From JANXQZ01 sp038225555 (GTDB taxonomy: Bacteria > Acidobacteriota > Terriglobia > Bryobacterales > Bryobacteraceae): a stretch of 64,000 nucleotides of DNA. The stretch lies in contig JBBRRB010000028.1 in NCBI GenBank assembly GCA_038225555.1, positions 1 through 64,000 of the forward strand. The letters run 5' to 3'. The position numbers and the translations under genes are program-made. Positions 1-9,370 of this stretch are shown here, piece after piece. Position 1 is the first letter of the stretch, and each line of letters begins with the position of its first letter. Under the pieces are notes generated by a model. The model was given only the letters and a program-made list of their open reading frames with translations. It did not search any database and was not told the DNA's origin.

Positions 1-278
1 CCCACTTTACAGGGCCGATCGCAACCGCGGCGCTGGTGAATTCGCTCGGCACGTTCTCTGGGCCGCTAATGATGGAGTACAACTTCCAGGGCAAAACGTT
101 GGCGCATCTGCCGGCATGCCTGGACTTCAAGAATGGCAAGCTGTTTCCCAATGAGCGCCCCGGGTTGGGCGTGGAATTGGATATGAAGCAGCTAAAGCTC
201 GTGACGGAGATAACGCAGCCTGTGACGGCCAGGGCCCAGACTTATTTCCGACCGGACGGCTCGATCACAAATTGGTGA
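1..278 (+). CDS. Enolase-superfamily (mandelate racemase/muconate lactonizing-like) enzyme, C-terminal fragment
   Basis: The gene runs in from the left edge; the reading frame is open from base 3 to the TGA at 276-278, about 91 residues. The visible part ends with a segment containing RPGLGVELD, which resembles the C-terminal capping region common in mandelate racemase/muconate lactonizing enzymes, where a late Pro-Gly-Leu-Gly stretch precedes the final helix. No catalytic Lys, Asp or Glu residues are inside the window, so substrate and reaction cannot be judged. It converges with the minus-strand TldE gene, 66 bp away. The assignment rests on a short C-terminus only. Confidence 0.55.
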   Translation, partial: HFTGPIATAALVNSLGTFSGPLMMEYNFQGKTLAHLPACLDFKNGKLFPNERPGLGVELDMKQLKLVTEITQPVTARAQTYFRPDGSITNW

Positions 279-344
279 CGAAGGAGGAGCAAGCGCCTAT
301 AACATGAGGAGGGTATAAACCAGATCTCGATAGATACAACACTG

Positions 345-1682
345 TTAAAAACGAGTGACTTCGGTAAAGTGGAAATCGTGCGCCTTCATGGCAGGAACCA
401 CCATGTCAAATGCCTCTTCACCGGAGGCGCGAACCGCTGGAGACATCGATTCCACGTTTCGGAGCAGTTCGATTATGCCTTGATTGAACCGGAAGTTCTT
501 TAGCCCGGCTACGATCTCGCCATCTTCGATTAGAAACGTACCGTCGCGAGTCATTCCAGTCATAATCTTTTCGTAGGGATCCACCTCGCGAATGTACCAG
601 AGACGGGTTACCAGGATGCCGCGATGCGTGGACGCGATCATCTCCTGCACTGGCGAAGTTCCGCCCTCCATGACTATGTTCAAAGGCGCTTCGCCGATCT
701 CGTTAGGCAGCGGGAATCCATGGCCGGTCGGGCTCACGTTTGCCTTGAGCGCACTCGCGCGCGAGTAGGACAATTCGCAAGGAACCCCCCGATTCACGAG
801 CTTCAACCGCTTGCGCGGGACACCTTCGCCATCGAACGCCGGTCCGGCCTGCAGCGGATGATACACGTCATCGAGAATGGTGATGTTCTCGCCAAACAAT
901 CGTTCGCCCACTCGGTCAGTTAGGAAACTGCGCTGATCAACCAGAGCCGTCCCGCCAAAATCGCCGAACATTTGGCCGACTAGATCAAGCACGGCGGCTG
1001 GCTCAAGCACGACGGTGTAGTGGCCAGGCGGGACTTCGCGCGGACCGGCTGACAGGCGCGCTTTGTCGCTGGCCGAGCGGGCGAGCGCGAGAGGATCCAG
1101 ATCGGCAGAGCGTACAGCGGACGCCTTGGCCCACCCGGAACTATCGCCCGCCATCGCGGTAATCGAAAAATCGGCCATAGTCTCGGTGTGATAAGCCGCG
1201 ACTCCCTCGGAGTTAAACATGGCTTGGGCAACCTGCTCAGTAGAGTAGATGCCAGCCGCGATCTGCGAGCGCGACTCGACCAGCCGGATCGCCTCCGCTA
1301 CAGCTTTGGCTCGGTGCTCGGGATTTGCGGATGCCGTGGCTGAATCGAAACGATCGACGTTCGTGTAAGGCTCCGGAGCATAGAGAGGCAATATCTCCGC
1401 GTCGGCTTGCACGGATTTCGCCAGCGCGATCGCTTCTTCTACCGTTCGCTGAATGGAGGTCTCGTCGAATCGATTCGTGCTAGCCCGCGCAGTCCTATGA
1501 TCTTTCTGGACTCGAACCGAGATCGCATGCGACTGCTCATAAACGTTCTGATGAATCGCATTATTGGCGAAGCGGGTGAGCGCCTCGGATTGAGAGCCGA
1601 TGATCACTTCCACATCGCGCACACCCAGCGCGCGGGCGATGCGCTCGATCCGCTCGTAGGCTTGCCGGAACTCAGCCTGCAT
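345..1682 (-). CDS. tldE: TldE/PmbA-family protein, partner subunit of TldD metalloprotease
   Basis: A 445-residue TldD/PmbA family protein without an HExxxH zinc motif, as expected for TldE (PmbA), the inactive partner that forms the TldD/E heterodimer. TldD/E is known to degrade unfolded peptides and to mature some ribosomally made peptides, such as microcin B17. I place the start at the ATG at 1680-1682, which overlaps the end of tldD by 11 bp. A longer frame reaches 1730, but its first 16 codons lie inside tldD and the family alignment begins near this Met. It is the last gene of a four-gene minus-strand operon, so expression probably depends on coupling to tldD. Cytoplasmic; no signal peptide. 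Confidence 0.86.
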   Translation of the reverse strand: MQAEFRQAYERIERIARALGVRDVEVIIGSQSEALTRFANNAIHQNVYEQSHAISVRVQKDHRTARASTNRFDETSIQRTVEEAIALAKSVQADAEILPLYAPEPYTNVDRFDSATASANPEHRAKAVAEAIRLVESRSQIAAGIYSTEQVAQAMFNSEGVAAYHTETMADFSITAMAGDSSGWAKASAVRSADLDPLALARSASDKARLSAGPREVPPGHYTVVLEPAAVLDLVGQMFGDFGGTALVDQRSFLTDRVGERLFGENITILDDVYHPLQAGPAFDGEGVPRKRLKLVNRGVPCELSYSRASALKANVSPTGHGFPLPNEIGEAPLNIVMEGGTSPVQEMIASTHRGILVTRLWYIREVDPYEKIMTGMTRDGTFLIEDGEIVAGLKNFRFNQGIIELLRNVESMSPAVRASGEEAFDMVVPAMKAHDFHFTEVTRF

Positions 1683-3129
1683 AGCCCGCACCGACTTTGA
1701 TTTTGCGAAAGCGCGAAGGGCTGGCTCCATGGCCCGTTCCGATCACCTGCTCGGGCTGCCCTTTCCCGCAATTCGGCACGCCCCAAATCACCCAGTGCTC
1801 CCGGTTTGCAATCGCATCGCAAGCGTTCCAGAACTCGGTGGTGATTCCGCTGTAAGTCGGATTTTTCAGCATGCGCCCGCGCTTTCCGTTGCGGATCTCC
1901 CAGGCGATCTCGCAGCCGAACTGGAAGTTATAGCGCTTGTCGTCGATAGACCAGCTTTTGTTGGTCTCCATGTAAATGCCGTGATCGACGTTGAACACTT
2001 CCTCCAGGGTTTGTTCGCCTGGAAGGACGCTGACATTGGTCATGCGGATCATCGGGAGGCGGCCCCAGCCGTTAGCTCGCATAGTCCCGTTCGAGCGGTT
2101 CTGGCCGACGGCTTGGGCGGTTTCGCGCGAGGTCATGTAGCCGACAAACTGTCCGTTGCGGATGATGTCCGTGGACTGGGCCGCTACGCCTTCATCGTCG
2201 AAGGCGAAGGATCCCAGGCCATTTTCGTGCTGCTCGATGGTAGCGTCGCAGACCGCGTTGACGATCTCAGATCCATAGCGCAGATTGTTAAGCTTGTCGA
2301 GCGTGAGGAAACTCATGCCCGCATAATTCGCTTCGGAGCCAAGCACGCGATCCAGCTCGATGGGATGCCCGATGGATTCATGAATCTGGAGCGCGAGCTG
2401 GCTGCTTTCCAGAATTAAATTGAATTCGCCTTCGGGGCACTGATCGGCCGAGTGCAGAGCGGCAGTCTCTTCGGCGATACGCGGCGCGTTCTCGAGCAGG
2501 TTTAATTCTTGGATCAGCTCGTAACCCTTGAGTTGGTGCTGTCCGCCGAAGGAGTTGGGAAAGGAGCGCTTCTGGATCTCGCTTTCGCCGAAGCTGTAGG
2601 AGCTGAAGCCTGCGCCGCTGGTGGTGCGAGTCTGGTCTATCAGGCTGCCGAGCGAGGAAGCGAAGACTTGGCGCGTACGGTCGAAAACCATGGCCGTTTC
2701 CGTGAGCGTGATCTTGGCATGGCGGCGCAGTTCATTGTCGATTTGTAGGAGGAGGCCGAGCTGTTCCTCCACTGAGATGGAGAAAGGATCGATCAAGCAC
2801 TGGGACGTCCAGGTGGCTTCGTGTTTCGCTTCCGGAACCAGCGATACGTCCACCTTCTTGGCGACTGCACTGGAGCGGGCGATGGACACGGCGAGCTTGG
2901 CGGCAGACTCGATGCCAGCGGTCGTGAGATCGTCAGTGGCCGCAAAACCCCAGCACCCGTTTACCAGGACCCGTATGCCGACCCCTAACGATTCAGAGCT
3001 CGAAATGTGGCCCGTCTTGCCGCTCTTCGTGCTGAGATTGCGCGCGCGCTCCTCGATCACTCGCACGTCGGCGTAAGATACCTCGGGACGCAGAGCCGCA
3101 TCGAGCGCTTTGGTAGCCAGAGCTTTCAC
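1672..3129 (-). CDS. tldD: TldD metalloprotease
   Basis: A 485-residue TldD protein, of normal family length. The zinc motif HESIGH at residues 250-255 sits in the expected HExxxH context followed by PIELDR, so the catalytic subunit looks intact. The start is GTG at 3127-3129, which shares four bases (GTGA) with the stop of the upstream DUF1501 gene, indicating translational coupling. The stop overlaps tldE. TldD cleaves unfolded peptides inside the cavity of the TldD/E dimer. No signal peptide is present, so the complex is cytoplasmic even though the two upstream genes encode exported proteins. Confidence 0.9.
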   Translation of the reverse strand: MKALATKALDAALRPEVSYADVRVIEERARNLSTKSGKTGHISSSESLGVGIRVLVNGCWGFAATDDLTTAGIESAAKLAVSIARSSAVAKKVDVSLVPEAKHEATWTSQCLIDPFSISVEEQLGLLLQIDNELRRHAKITLTETAMVFDRTRQVFASSLGSLIDQTRTTSGAGFSSYSFGESEIQKRSFPNSFGGQHQLKGYELIQELNLLENAPRIAEETAALHSADQCPEGEFNLILESSQLALQIHESIGHPIELDRVLGSEANYAGMSFLTLDKLNNLRYGSEIVNAVCDATIEQHENGLGSFAFDDEGVAAQSTDIIRNGQFVGYMTSRETAQAVGQNRSNGTMRANGWGRLPMIRMTNVSVLPGEQTLEEVFNVDHGIYMETNKSWSIDDKRYNFQFGCEIAWEIRNGKRGRMLKNPTYSGITTEFWNACDAIANREHWVIWGVPNCGKGQPEQVIGTGHGASPSRFRKIKVGAGYAG

Positions 3130-4562
3130 GTGAATAACTCTGGGATCGCGGTGCCCTTTCCATCTTGCGTCACATACACGGGCCGCTTCTCCACCACATA
3201 GGAGAGGTTGGCTGGGATGCCCATCGCTCGATAGATAGTCGCGTGCAGTTGTTCGATTCGCACCGGGTTTTCAATCGTCTTGCAGGGCCGCTCATCGGCG
3301 GTCTTGCCCCAGAGCATACCTTTTTTCACGCCGCCCCCGAACAGCAGGACCGATCCAGCGTCTGTGAAATGCCGATGCATGCCAAAGAATTTCGGCTCGG
3401 TCATCACTGCCGGAACCGTCACTTGATCCTTGACCTTCTTGTCTGGTTTGCCTTCCACCATCATGTCGCGGCCAAACTCGCTAGCTACTACGATGAGCGT
3501 TCTGTTCAGAAGGCCGCGCTCTTCCAGGTCGAGCACAAGCTGCGCTATGGGCGCGTCGATCTGTTCCTTCATTCCGAGGGCGCGCGTGTGGCCGTTTTCG
3601 TGGGTGTCCCAATTCTTGAAAGGGATGTATTCGGTGGTCACTTCGATGAAGCGGGCTCCGGCTTCGGTCAGCCTGCGCGCCAGCAGACAACCTTGGCCAA
3701 AGCGTCCGGTGTTGTATTTATCGAAGCTCGGCTTTGGTTCTAGCGAGAGATCGAATGCCTTGGCCGACGGCGAGCTGAGCAGCCGATGCGCCGATTCGAT
3801 GGATCGCAACAACGATTCTTTTTGAAAGTCGCTCCCATACCGGGCTACTGGCGACTGCGCGGCCAACTCCTTATAGAGCTGATGGCGGCGCTGAAACCGA
3901 CCGTCGCCCAGTTCGGATAGCGGGCGAACACTCGCACCCGCGTCCTGCGGATCGGCAATGAGAAAGGGGCCGAATTCGCTGCCCAGGAAGCCTGCGGTGT
4001 GGAACGCTTTAATCCCGGCGCTCTCCCCGCCTATCTCCATGTTCTGGCCAACGTCGATGAAGGCAGGCACGTCCGGGTTGCGTGGTCCAAGCGTGCGTGC
4101 GATCACGGAACCGATGTGCGGCATCGCCACGGTTTGCGGCGGAGCGTAGCCGGTATGCCAGTGGTATTGGTGCCGCGAATGGAGGATAAAACCGAGATCG
4201 CCGGCTTGATATGAGCGGATCAGCGCGCCCCGATCCATGACGCTCGCGATGCGCTCGAGGCCTTCTGAAATTTGTATGCCGTCAACCTTGGTGGGGATCG
4301 GTTTAAAGGTGCTCAAGACGCGATCGGATTTCATGCCCGGTTCGAAGGCGGTGGGGCGTTTAGGGTCGAAGGTTTCGGTTTGCGCCATGCCGCCTGCCAT
4401 CCAGAGAAGGATCAGCGTGTCTGCGGTGGGAGTTGGACGAGGGGATTCTTCAGCGAGCAGGGGAGCGGTTCCCGAGAGGGCGGCGAAAGTCGCGGCTGCG
4501 GAAGCACCCAGGAAATGGCGGCGGGTCAGACGGGAGTGGATGTGTTTTTCTTCGCGAGTCAT
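3126..4562 (-). CDS. DUF1501-domain protein with Tat signal
   Basis: A 478-residue DUF1501 protein (sulfatase-like fold family). The N-terminus carries a twin-arginine signal, with TRRHFLGASAAA at about residues 14-25 and a cleavable hydrophobic stretch ending near LLAEE, so export is predicted to be by Tat, folded. The body has family features such as LWMAGGMAQTETFDPK and WDTHENGH. I chose ATG 4560-4562, 7 bp after the stop of the upstream PSCyt1/DUF1549/DUF1553 gene; an upstream in-frame extension would cover that gene and disrupt the Tat signal. DUF1501 and DUF1549/DUF1553 genes are commonly paired in Planctomycetes and Acidobacteria. The biochemical role is unknown. The 3' end overlaps tldD by four bases. 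Confidence 0.85.
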   Translation of the reverse strand: MTREEKHIHSRLTRRHFLGASAAATFAALSGTAPLLAEESPRPTPTADTLILLWMAGGMAQTETFDPKRPTAFEPGMKSDRVLSTFKPIPTKVDGIQISEGLERIASVMDRGALIRSYQAGDLGFILHSRHQYHWHTGYAPPQTVAMPHIGSVIARTLGPRNPDVPAFIDVGQNMEIGGESAGIKAFHTAGFLGSEFGPFLIADPQDAGASVRPLSELGDGRFQRRHQLYKELAAQSPVARYGSDFQKESLLRSIESAHRLLSSPSAKAFDLSLEPKPSFDKYNTGRFGQGCLLARRLTEAGARFIEVTTEYIPFKNWDTHENGHTRALGMKEQIDAPIAQLVLDLEERGLLNRTLIVVASEFGRDMMVEGKPDKKVKDQVTVPAVMTEPKFFGMHRHFTDAGSVLLFGGGVKKGMLWGKTADERPCKTIENPVRIEQLHATIYRAMGIPANLSYVVEKRPVYVTQDGKGTAIPELFT

Positions 4563-4569
4563 GTTTTCG

Positions 4570-6828
4570 CTAGTTGATGAATTGGAACTCGGGGAGCATG
4601 AAGACGCTCCACAGCAGGTCTGCCAATCCGCCCGGCTCGGCAAGAGCTTTGATGGCGAGTTTGCGTTCGGCGGGCGTTGCGTCGCGTCCCAGTGCTTGGA
4701 TCCAGATGCGGGAGATGACGTCTGCGGAACCGGTTGGCGATGCTGGTACGGGTGTTTCGGGTCCTACCTGGACCAGGTGTTCCCAATCCGGCTTTTCGCT
4801 GAATGCAAAAAAGCGCACGGTGGGCGAGATGTCGCTCTGGAGGGACTTTTTGTCTACGCCAACCACGGCGCGAAAGCGGCTGTAGCCGCGAACGTCAAGG
4901 ATTTTTTCCGAAGGCACCGTCATGCTCACCCCGTTCGGCACCGGCACCCACTCGCCATTCTTTTCGAGCATTGCGTTGGCCCATACCGGCAGGACGCGCT
5001 CGGGAGAATACGAACCGGCATCCGCAACGATGAGGCGGAGCTCGTTGAGGCCGTTGAGGTCGAGGTCGATAGTGGCGTGTCCGGAAGACAGCTTTCCGCT
5101 ATCAAAAATGTTCGCGGGCGGCGTTTTCCACTCGCCCCGCATGCGCTGAGCCCCTTGCTTGATCAGATTTGTGAGCACGCTGCCGTTCACCAGCTCCAGC
5201 GATTGCAGGGTGGTGGCGGAACAGTCCCGTTCGGTAAACACCTGGTCGCGGATCGGACGTCCAAGGGCGCGGCTGAGCGTGGTGGAATTTATGCGCCAGT
5301 CGCGGCTGTAGCGGCCCGCCTTCTTTCCCGGCTCAGTTGCAACCTGCCATTCGCCAGTGATGGACCCGATAGCGTCAATGAACTCTTCCGCCGTGATCCG
5401 GCGGAACTCCGGCCCCTGAAACACATATTCTTTCACGTTGGTGCCTTCGCGGTGAACGCCTGGCATTTGATAAGCCTGCGAAGTCATGATGGTTCGCAGC
5501 AGATGCTTTAGGTCATGACCGTTTGCCACGAAGTCGCTGGCCAGCCAATCGAGCAGCTCTGGGCTCCACGGCTCGCCATCGAGGTCGTCGACGTCCGCCA
5601 CGATGCCGCGCCCGAGCAGGCGTTGCCAGTAGCGATTTACCAGGGTGCGGGGAGTGCGCCCGTTGCGGGGATCGGTAAATAATTTGGCCACCATCGCCCG
5701 GCGATCGTCTAGAGCAAGGGGGATGGATCCCGGGTTCAATTCGGGGAAGAGGAAGCTGGCATCCGTGTACTGCCCGGTCGGGTTATCGCAGCGGACCAGT
5801 TCCATCTCCGGACTTGCCGAAAAGAATGCCGCCAGCCCGTAGGCGTCCTTCAATTTCCAGCGGCTGATGAAGCTGTCGTGGCAGGAATTGCATTTCAGGT
5901 TGATGCCAAGCAATACTTGAGCGCTGTTCTGCGCGGCCTGCATCGTCGGGGTTTGGCTGGCATTGATATCGCCTCGCCAGTTGACTCCGAGCAGGAAGCC
6001 CGCCGGAGAATCGCGCTTGGCGGGATTCAGCAGATCGGTTACAAAACGGTTATACGGTTCATTGGTTTCGAGCGCCTTGTAAAGCCACGCCGTGATGCTT
6101 TCGCGGCCTCCGTGATAGTTGTCGCCGCCATCGTTGCGGAGCAGGTCGTTCCAGAAACTGATCCAGTGTTCGGCGTAGTTGCGGTTGTCATCGAGCAGGC
6201 GATCAACCAATTGAGCGCGCTTGTTAGGATCGATGCTTTTGACGAATGCATCGAGGTCAGCGGGGGAGGGAAGCAGTCCCCATGCGTCGAGGTATGCGCG
6301 ACGTGCGAAGGCGGCGTCGCTGACCACGGCTGGTACCTTGCCGCCATGCGTTTCGAAATAACGGGCGATGAAGCGATCTACAGAGTGGCTCGACGAGGTG
6401 AGGCGTGAGAGTGGAATAGCGGGAGGGGTCAGTTCTAGCTTCGGGATCCAAGGTGCTTTGGCAGCTTCGGAGTCCGGATTAAGACGCGCACCGTCGTCGA
6501 TCCAGGAGCGGATCAGGCTGATATTGGCGCTGGTCAGAGGCGCTCCGCCGAGCGGCATGACGGGTCCCCGCTCGCCGGTGATGCGCTGCAAGAGAAGGCT
6601 TTGGCCTGCATTGCCAGGAATCACCGATGCGCCGCTCCGTCCCCCGTGGAGCATTTCGGCGTATTCGCGAATGGTGAATCCGCCGGAGCGCTTATCGCCC
6701 CCGTGGCAGGCCTTGCAATTCGCGGCAAGAATAGGCTGGATGTCGCGGACAAAATTCGGACGTTCGGCGTTGGCGACGGACGCCCACAGAGCGCCGTACA
6801 CAAGGAGAAGCAATTTCCGGGGAAGCAT
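4570..6828 (-). CDS. PSCyt1/DUF1549/DUF1553 exported cytochrome-like protein
   Basis: A 752-residue exported protein starting with a Sec signal peptide ending around residues 20-22 (ASVANA). A haem-binding CKACH motif lies at residues 38-42, matching the planctomycete cytochrome C domain (PSCyt1). A DUF1549 region follows, including a second Cys pair (CNSCHDSFISRWKLKD), and then a DUF1553 region with LVNRYWQRLLGRGIV. A discoidin-like C-terminal portion is possible. The function of this family is unproven; a periplasmic redox or polysaccharide role is often assumed. First gene of the operon with DUF1501, tldD and tldE. The start is divergent from an alpha/beta hydrolase, with about 49 bp for both promoters. 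Confidence 0.86.
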   Translation of the reverse strand: MLPRKLLLLVYGALWASVANAERPNFVRDIQPILAANCKACHGGDKRSGGFTIREYAEMLHGGRSGASVIPGNAGQSLLLQRITGERGPVMPLGGAPLTSANISLIRSWIDDGARLNPDSEAAKAPWIPKLELTPPAIPLSRLTSSSHSVDRFIARYFETHGGKVPAVVSDAAFARRAYLDAWGLLPSPADLDAFVKSIDPNKRAQLVDRLLDDNRNYAEHWISFWNDLLRNDGGDNYHGGRESITAWLYKALETNEPYNRFVTDLLNPAKRDSPAGFLLGVNWRGDINASQTPTMQAAQNSAQVLLGINLKCNSCHDSFISRWKLKDAYGLAAFFSASPEMELVRCDNPTGQYTDASFLFPELNPGSIPLALDDRRAMVAKLFTDPRNGRTPRTLVNRYWQRLLGRGIVADVDDLDGEPWSPELLDWLASDFVANGHDLKHLLRTIMTSQAYQMPGVHREGTNVKEYVFQGPEFRRITAEEFIDAIGSITGEWQVATEPGKKAGRYSRDWRINSTTLSRALGRPIRDQVFTERDCSATTLQSLELVNGSVLTNLIKQGAQRMRGEWKTPPANIFDSGKLSSGHATIDLDLNGLNELRLIVADAGSYSPERVLPVWANAMLEKNGEWVPVPNGVSMTVPSEKILDVRGYSRFRAVVGVDKKSLQSDISPTVRFFAFSEKPDWEHLVQVGPETPVPASPTGSADVISRIWIQALGRDATPAERKLAIKALAEPGGLADLLWSVFMLPEFQFIN

Positions 6829-6877
6829 CTCTAATCTTCAAAATACCAGTTCCCCGCCGCCGAAGTAGCATTGTAAG

Positions 6878-7735
6878 TTGGAACCAATTTCGCACTTTTT
6901 CTATTCGGATCGGCTCAAGCTGCAGTTTTGGGATTTCGGGCAGGACGGCAAGCCTGCGCTGTTGCTGGTCCATGGGGGGCTTGATCATGCGCGCAATTGG
7001 GATTGGGTAGCCCGTACTCTGCGCGAACATTTCCACGTGTATGCGCTCGATTTGCGCGGCCATGGCAATAGCGCCTGGGCACCGGGAGCGATGTACAGCA
7101 TCGGCGAGCATGTCCTCGATTTATCGGCCCTCGCGGATGTGATCGCCGACTTGCCCCTGTACGTGATTGGCCATTCGCTGGGCGGGATCATCTCGCTCAT
7201 TTACGCCGGCGTGTATCCGGACCGGGTGAAGAAGGTCGTTTCGATTGAGGGATTCGGCTTTCCTCCTGCGCACCGCGTCCATCGGCCCGCTCCCGAGCGT
7301 CTGCGAGGCTGGATCGAGACCATTCGAAAGACCGAGCAGCGTGAGCCGCGTACGTATCCCAGCCTCGACGAAGCTGTCGCGCGGATGAAAGAGGCGAATC
7401 CCCACTTGAAGGATGAAGTAGCTCGCCATCTCACGCTGCACGGTACAAATTGGAACGCCGACGGCTCGCTCATCTGGAAGTTCGATAACTATGCTCGCAA
7501 CTTTCCGCCGTACGGGCATAACCACGACGATCTTCAAGAGATTACTCGTCAGATCGCTTGCCCCACTCTCCTGTTCTGGGGGACCGAAAGCTGGATGCCC
7601 GATCCGGAAGGCGAGGGACACATCAAATCCATCCCGAACTATCGATTGGTGAAGGTGCCGGGCGCAGGACACTGGCTACACCACGACAGGCTTGAAATTT
7701 TCCTGGAGGAGACACAGCGGTTTCTTTCCGAGTAA
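6878..7735 (+). CDS. Alpha/beta hydrolase
   Basis: A 285-residue alpha/beta hydrolase fold protein. The nucleophile elbow GHSLGG has Ser at residue 100, an oxyanion region HGGLDHARNW lies near residue 32, and a late GAGHWLHHD supplies the catalytic His. There is no signal peptide. The start codon is read as TTG at 6878-6880 with only a weak upstream purine tract, so it is less certain than the rest. The substrate cannot be told from sequence; the family includes esterases, lactonases, haloalkane dehalogenases and C-C hydrolases. The next gene starts 5 bp after the stop, so it is probably co-transcribed with the phosphohexomutase. Confidence 0.82.
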   Translation: MEPISHFFYSDRLKLQFWDFGQDGKPALLLVHGGLDHARNWDWVARTLREHFHVYALDLRGHGNSAWAPGAMYSIGEHVLDLSALADVIADLPLYVIGHSLGGIISLIYAGVYPDRVKKVVSIEGFGFPPAHRVHRPAPERLRGWIETIRKTEQREPRTYPSLDEAVARMKEANPHLKDEVARHLTLHGTNWNADGSLIWKFDNYARNFPPYGHNHDDLQEITRQIACPTLLFWGTESWMPDPEGEGHIKSIPNYRLVKVPGAGHWLHHDRLEIFLEETQRFLSE

Positions 7736-7740
7736 GTGCT

Positions 7741-9315
7741 ATGAATCTGCGCTTCAAGCTTGCTTACGAACCTCGGGAACTGCAGTTCGGCACTAGCGGA
7801 CGGCGGGGCGAGGTGGTCCATTTGACGCAGCTCGAGGTTTACATCAACGCGCTGGCCGAGGTGGAGTACTTGCAGTCGCTGCCTGCGGCGGAGGGCGGCA
7901 TCCAGCGCGGCGATTTTTACTTTGCGTACGATCTGCGCCCTAGCTCCCGTCGCATCTGTCAAGCCGTGGAGCGAGCGATCCGTGATGCAGGCATGCGTCC
8001 TGTGAATGCGGGCGCTCTTCCCACACCCGCCCTTACGGCCTATGCAATCGGGAAGGGCGCTGGAAGCATCATGGTGACGGGTAGCCACATTCCTTTTGAT
8101 CGCAACGGCTACAAGGTCAATACGTCGAAGGGCGAGTTGTTGAAGCAGCATGAGGAGCCGGTTAACCTCGCAGTCGCGGGTGTTCGCGAGCGGGTATACC
8201 AGAGCGATTTCAACGAATCCCCCTTCGACGAGCGAGGGCTCTTCAAGACGGGCGATCGCGATCTGTCAGCGGAAATTCCGGGCGCGCGGGCAGCCTACAT
8301 CGATCGTTATGTCAGTTTTTTCGAGGGCTGCAGTCTGAAGGGGGCTCGTCTTTTGGTCTACCAGCACTCCGCTGTGGGTCGGGATTTGCTGGTCGAGATT
8401 CTGCAGCGCTTCGGGGCGGAAGTGATCCCGCGAGGCCGCAGCGAGACCTTCGTCCCAATAGATACCGAGAACATCGACGCCGAGCAGCTGGCGGTGATCC
8501 AGGCGCTTGCGGACCAAGAGACTAATCTCTTCGCCGTAGTCTCGATGGATGGCGATAGCGATCGTCCTCTGATTTTGGACGCGGCGGGTCCCCAGGTGCG
8601 CTTCTTTGGCGGGGACTTAGTGGGGATGATCGTGGCGGACTACCTGGGTGCCGACGCGGTGGTGGTTCCCATCAGTTGTAACGATGGGATTGATCGTGGG
8701 CGGCTGGCGTCGGTGTTGGAGCCGAAGACGCGGATCGGTTCGCCATATGTGATCGCGGGAATGGAACTGGCTAGGCAGTGCGGGAAGCATTCAGTGTGCG
8801 GATGGGAGGCAAACGGCGGATTTTTGACCGGCTCGGAATTTCGGCGCGCGGGGCGAACGTTGCCGGCGCTGCCCACTCGCGACGCGATTCTCCCAATTCT
8901 CGCGACTCTGTTTGCCGCGCGAGAACGGAACATTTCCCTTGCGGAGCTTTTCGCCGGGTTGCCGAAGCGGTTCAGCCGGGCTGCTCTGCTCAGGAATTAT
9001 CCGAAAAGTACCAGCCGCAAAGTGGTTGAGCGGTTCTCTCCGCCGCATGATGTGGAAGGGATCAAGCAAGAGCTCGACGACATTCTCACTGCTGAGAAGG
9101 GCTTCGGAAGAGTGACCGGCCTCGACTACACGGATGGCGTGCGGGCGACCTGCGCCAATGGGGATGTCGTGCATTTTCGGCCTTCCGGGAACGCGGACGA
9201 ATTTCGAATCTATGCCGTTGCGGACACGCAGGCGCGCGCTGATGAGATTGCGGCGCTTGGGGTGGCCGAACCTGGTGGGATCCTGCGAATGTTAGAAACG
9301 CGTATAGCCCCATAA
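7741..9315 (+). CDS. Phosphoglucomutase/phosphomannomutase family protein
   Basis: A 524-residue alpha-D-phosphohexomutase. The active-site phosphoserine loop is TGSHIPFDRNGYK with Ser at residue 115, and the Mg-binding DGDSDRP loop is present, so all key catalytic features are retained. The sugar-binding loop includes CGWEANGGFLTGSEF. The enzyme would interconvert hexose 1- and 6-phosphates, feeding nucleotide-sugar and cell-envelope synthesis; which sugar is preferred cannot be fixed from sequence. It starts 5 bp after the hydrolase, so the two form a small operon. An AT-rich stretch follows the stop and may hold the promoter for the next gene. Confidence 0.88.
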   Translation: MNLRFKLAYEPRELQFGTSGRRGEVVHLTQLEVYINALAEVEYLQSLPAAEGGIQRGDFYFAYDLRPSSRRICQAVERAIRDAGMRPVNAGALPTPALTAYAIGKGAGSIMVTGSHIPFDRNGYKVNTSKGELLKQHEEPVNLAVAGVRERVYQSDFNESPFDERGLFKTGDRDLSAEIPGARAAYIDRYVSFFEGCSLKGARLLVYQHSAVGRDLLVEILQRFGAEVIPRGRSETFVPIDTENIDAEQLAVIQALADQETNLFAVVSMDGDSDRPLILDAAGPQVRFFGGDLVGMIVADYLGADAVVVPISCNDGIDRGRLASVLEPKTRIGSPYVIAGMELARQCGKHSVCGWEANGGFLTGSEFRRAGRTLPALPTRDAILPILATLFAARERNISLAELFAGLPKRFSRAALLRNYPKSTSRKVVERFSPPHDVEGIKQELDDILTAEKGFGRVTGLDYTDGVRATCANGDVVHFRPSGNADEFRIYAVADTQARADEIAALGVAEPGGILRMLETRIAP

Positions 9316-9370
9316 GAAAAATTTTGTTAACATTTCGAACGAAAATCGGATAGTATAACTTCACCACCAA

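Noticed and set aside
1729..2418. Plus-strand open frame opposite tldD
   Set aside because: Antisense of a real gene; no homology features.
4237..5511. Long plus-strand open frame opposite the PSCyt1/DUF1549/DUF1553 gene
   Set aside because: It is antisense to a clear conserved gene, has no ribosome site, and its translation is Arg/Gly/Val-biased without a recognisable domain.
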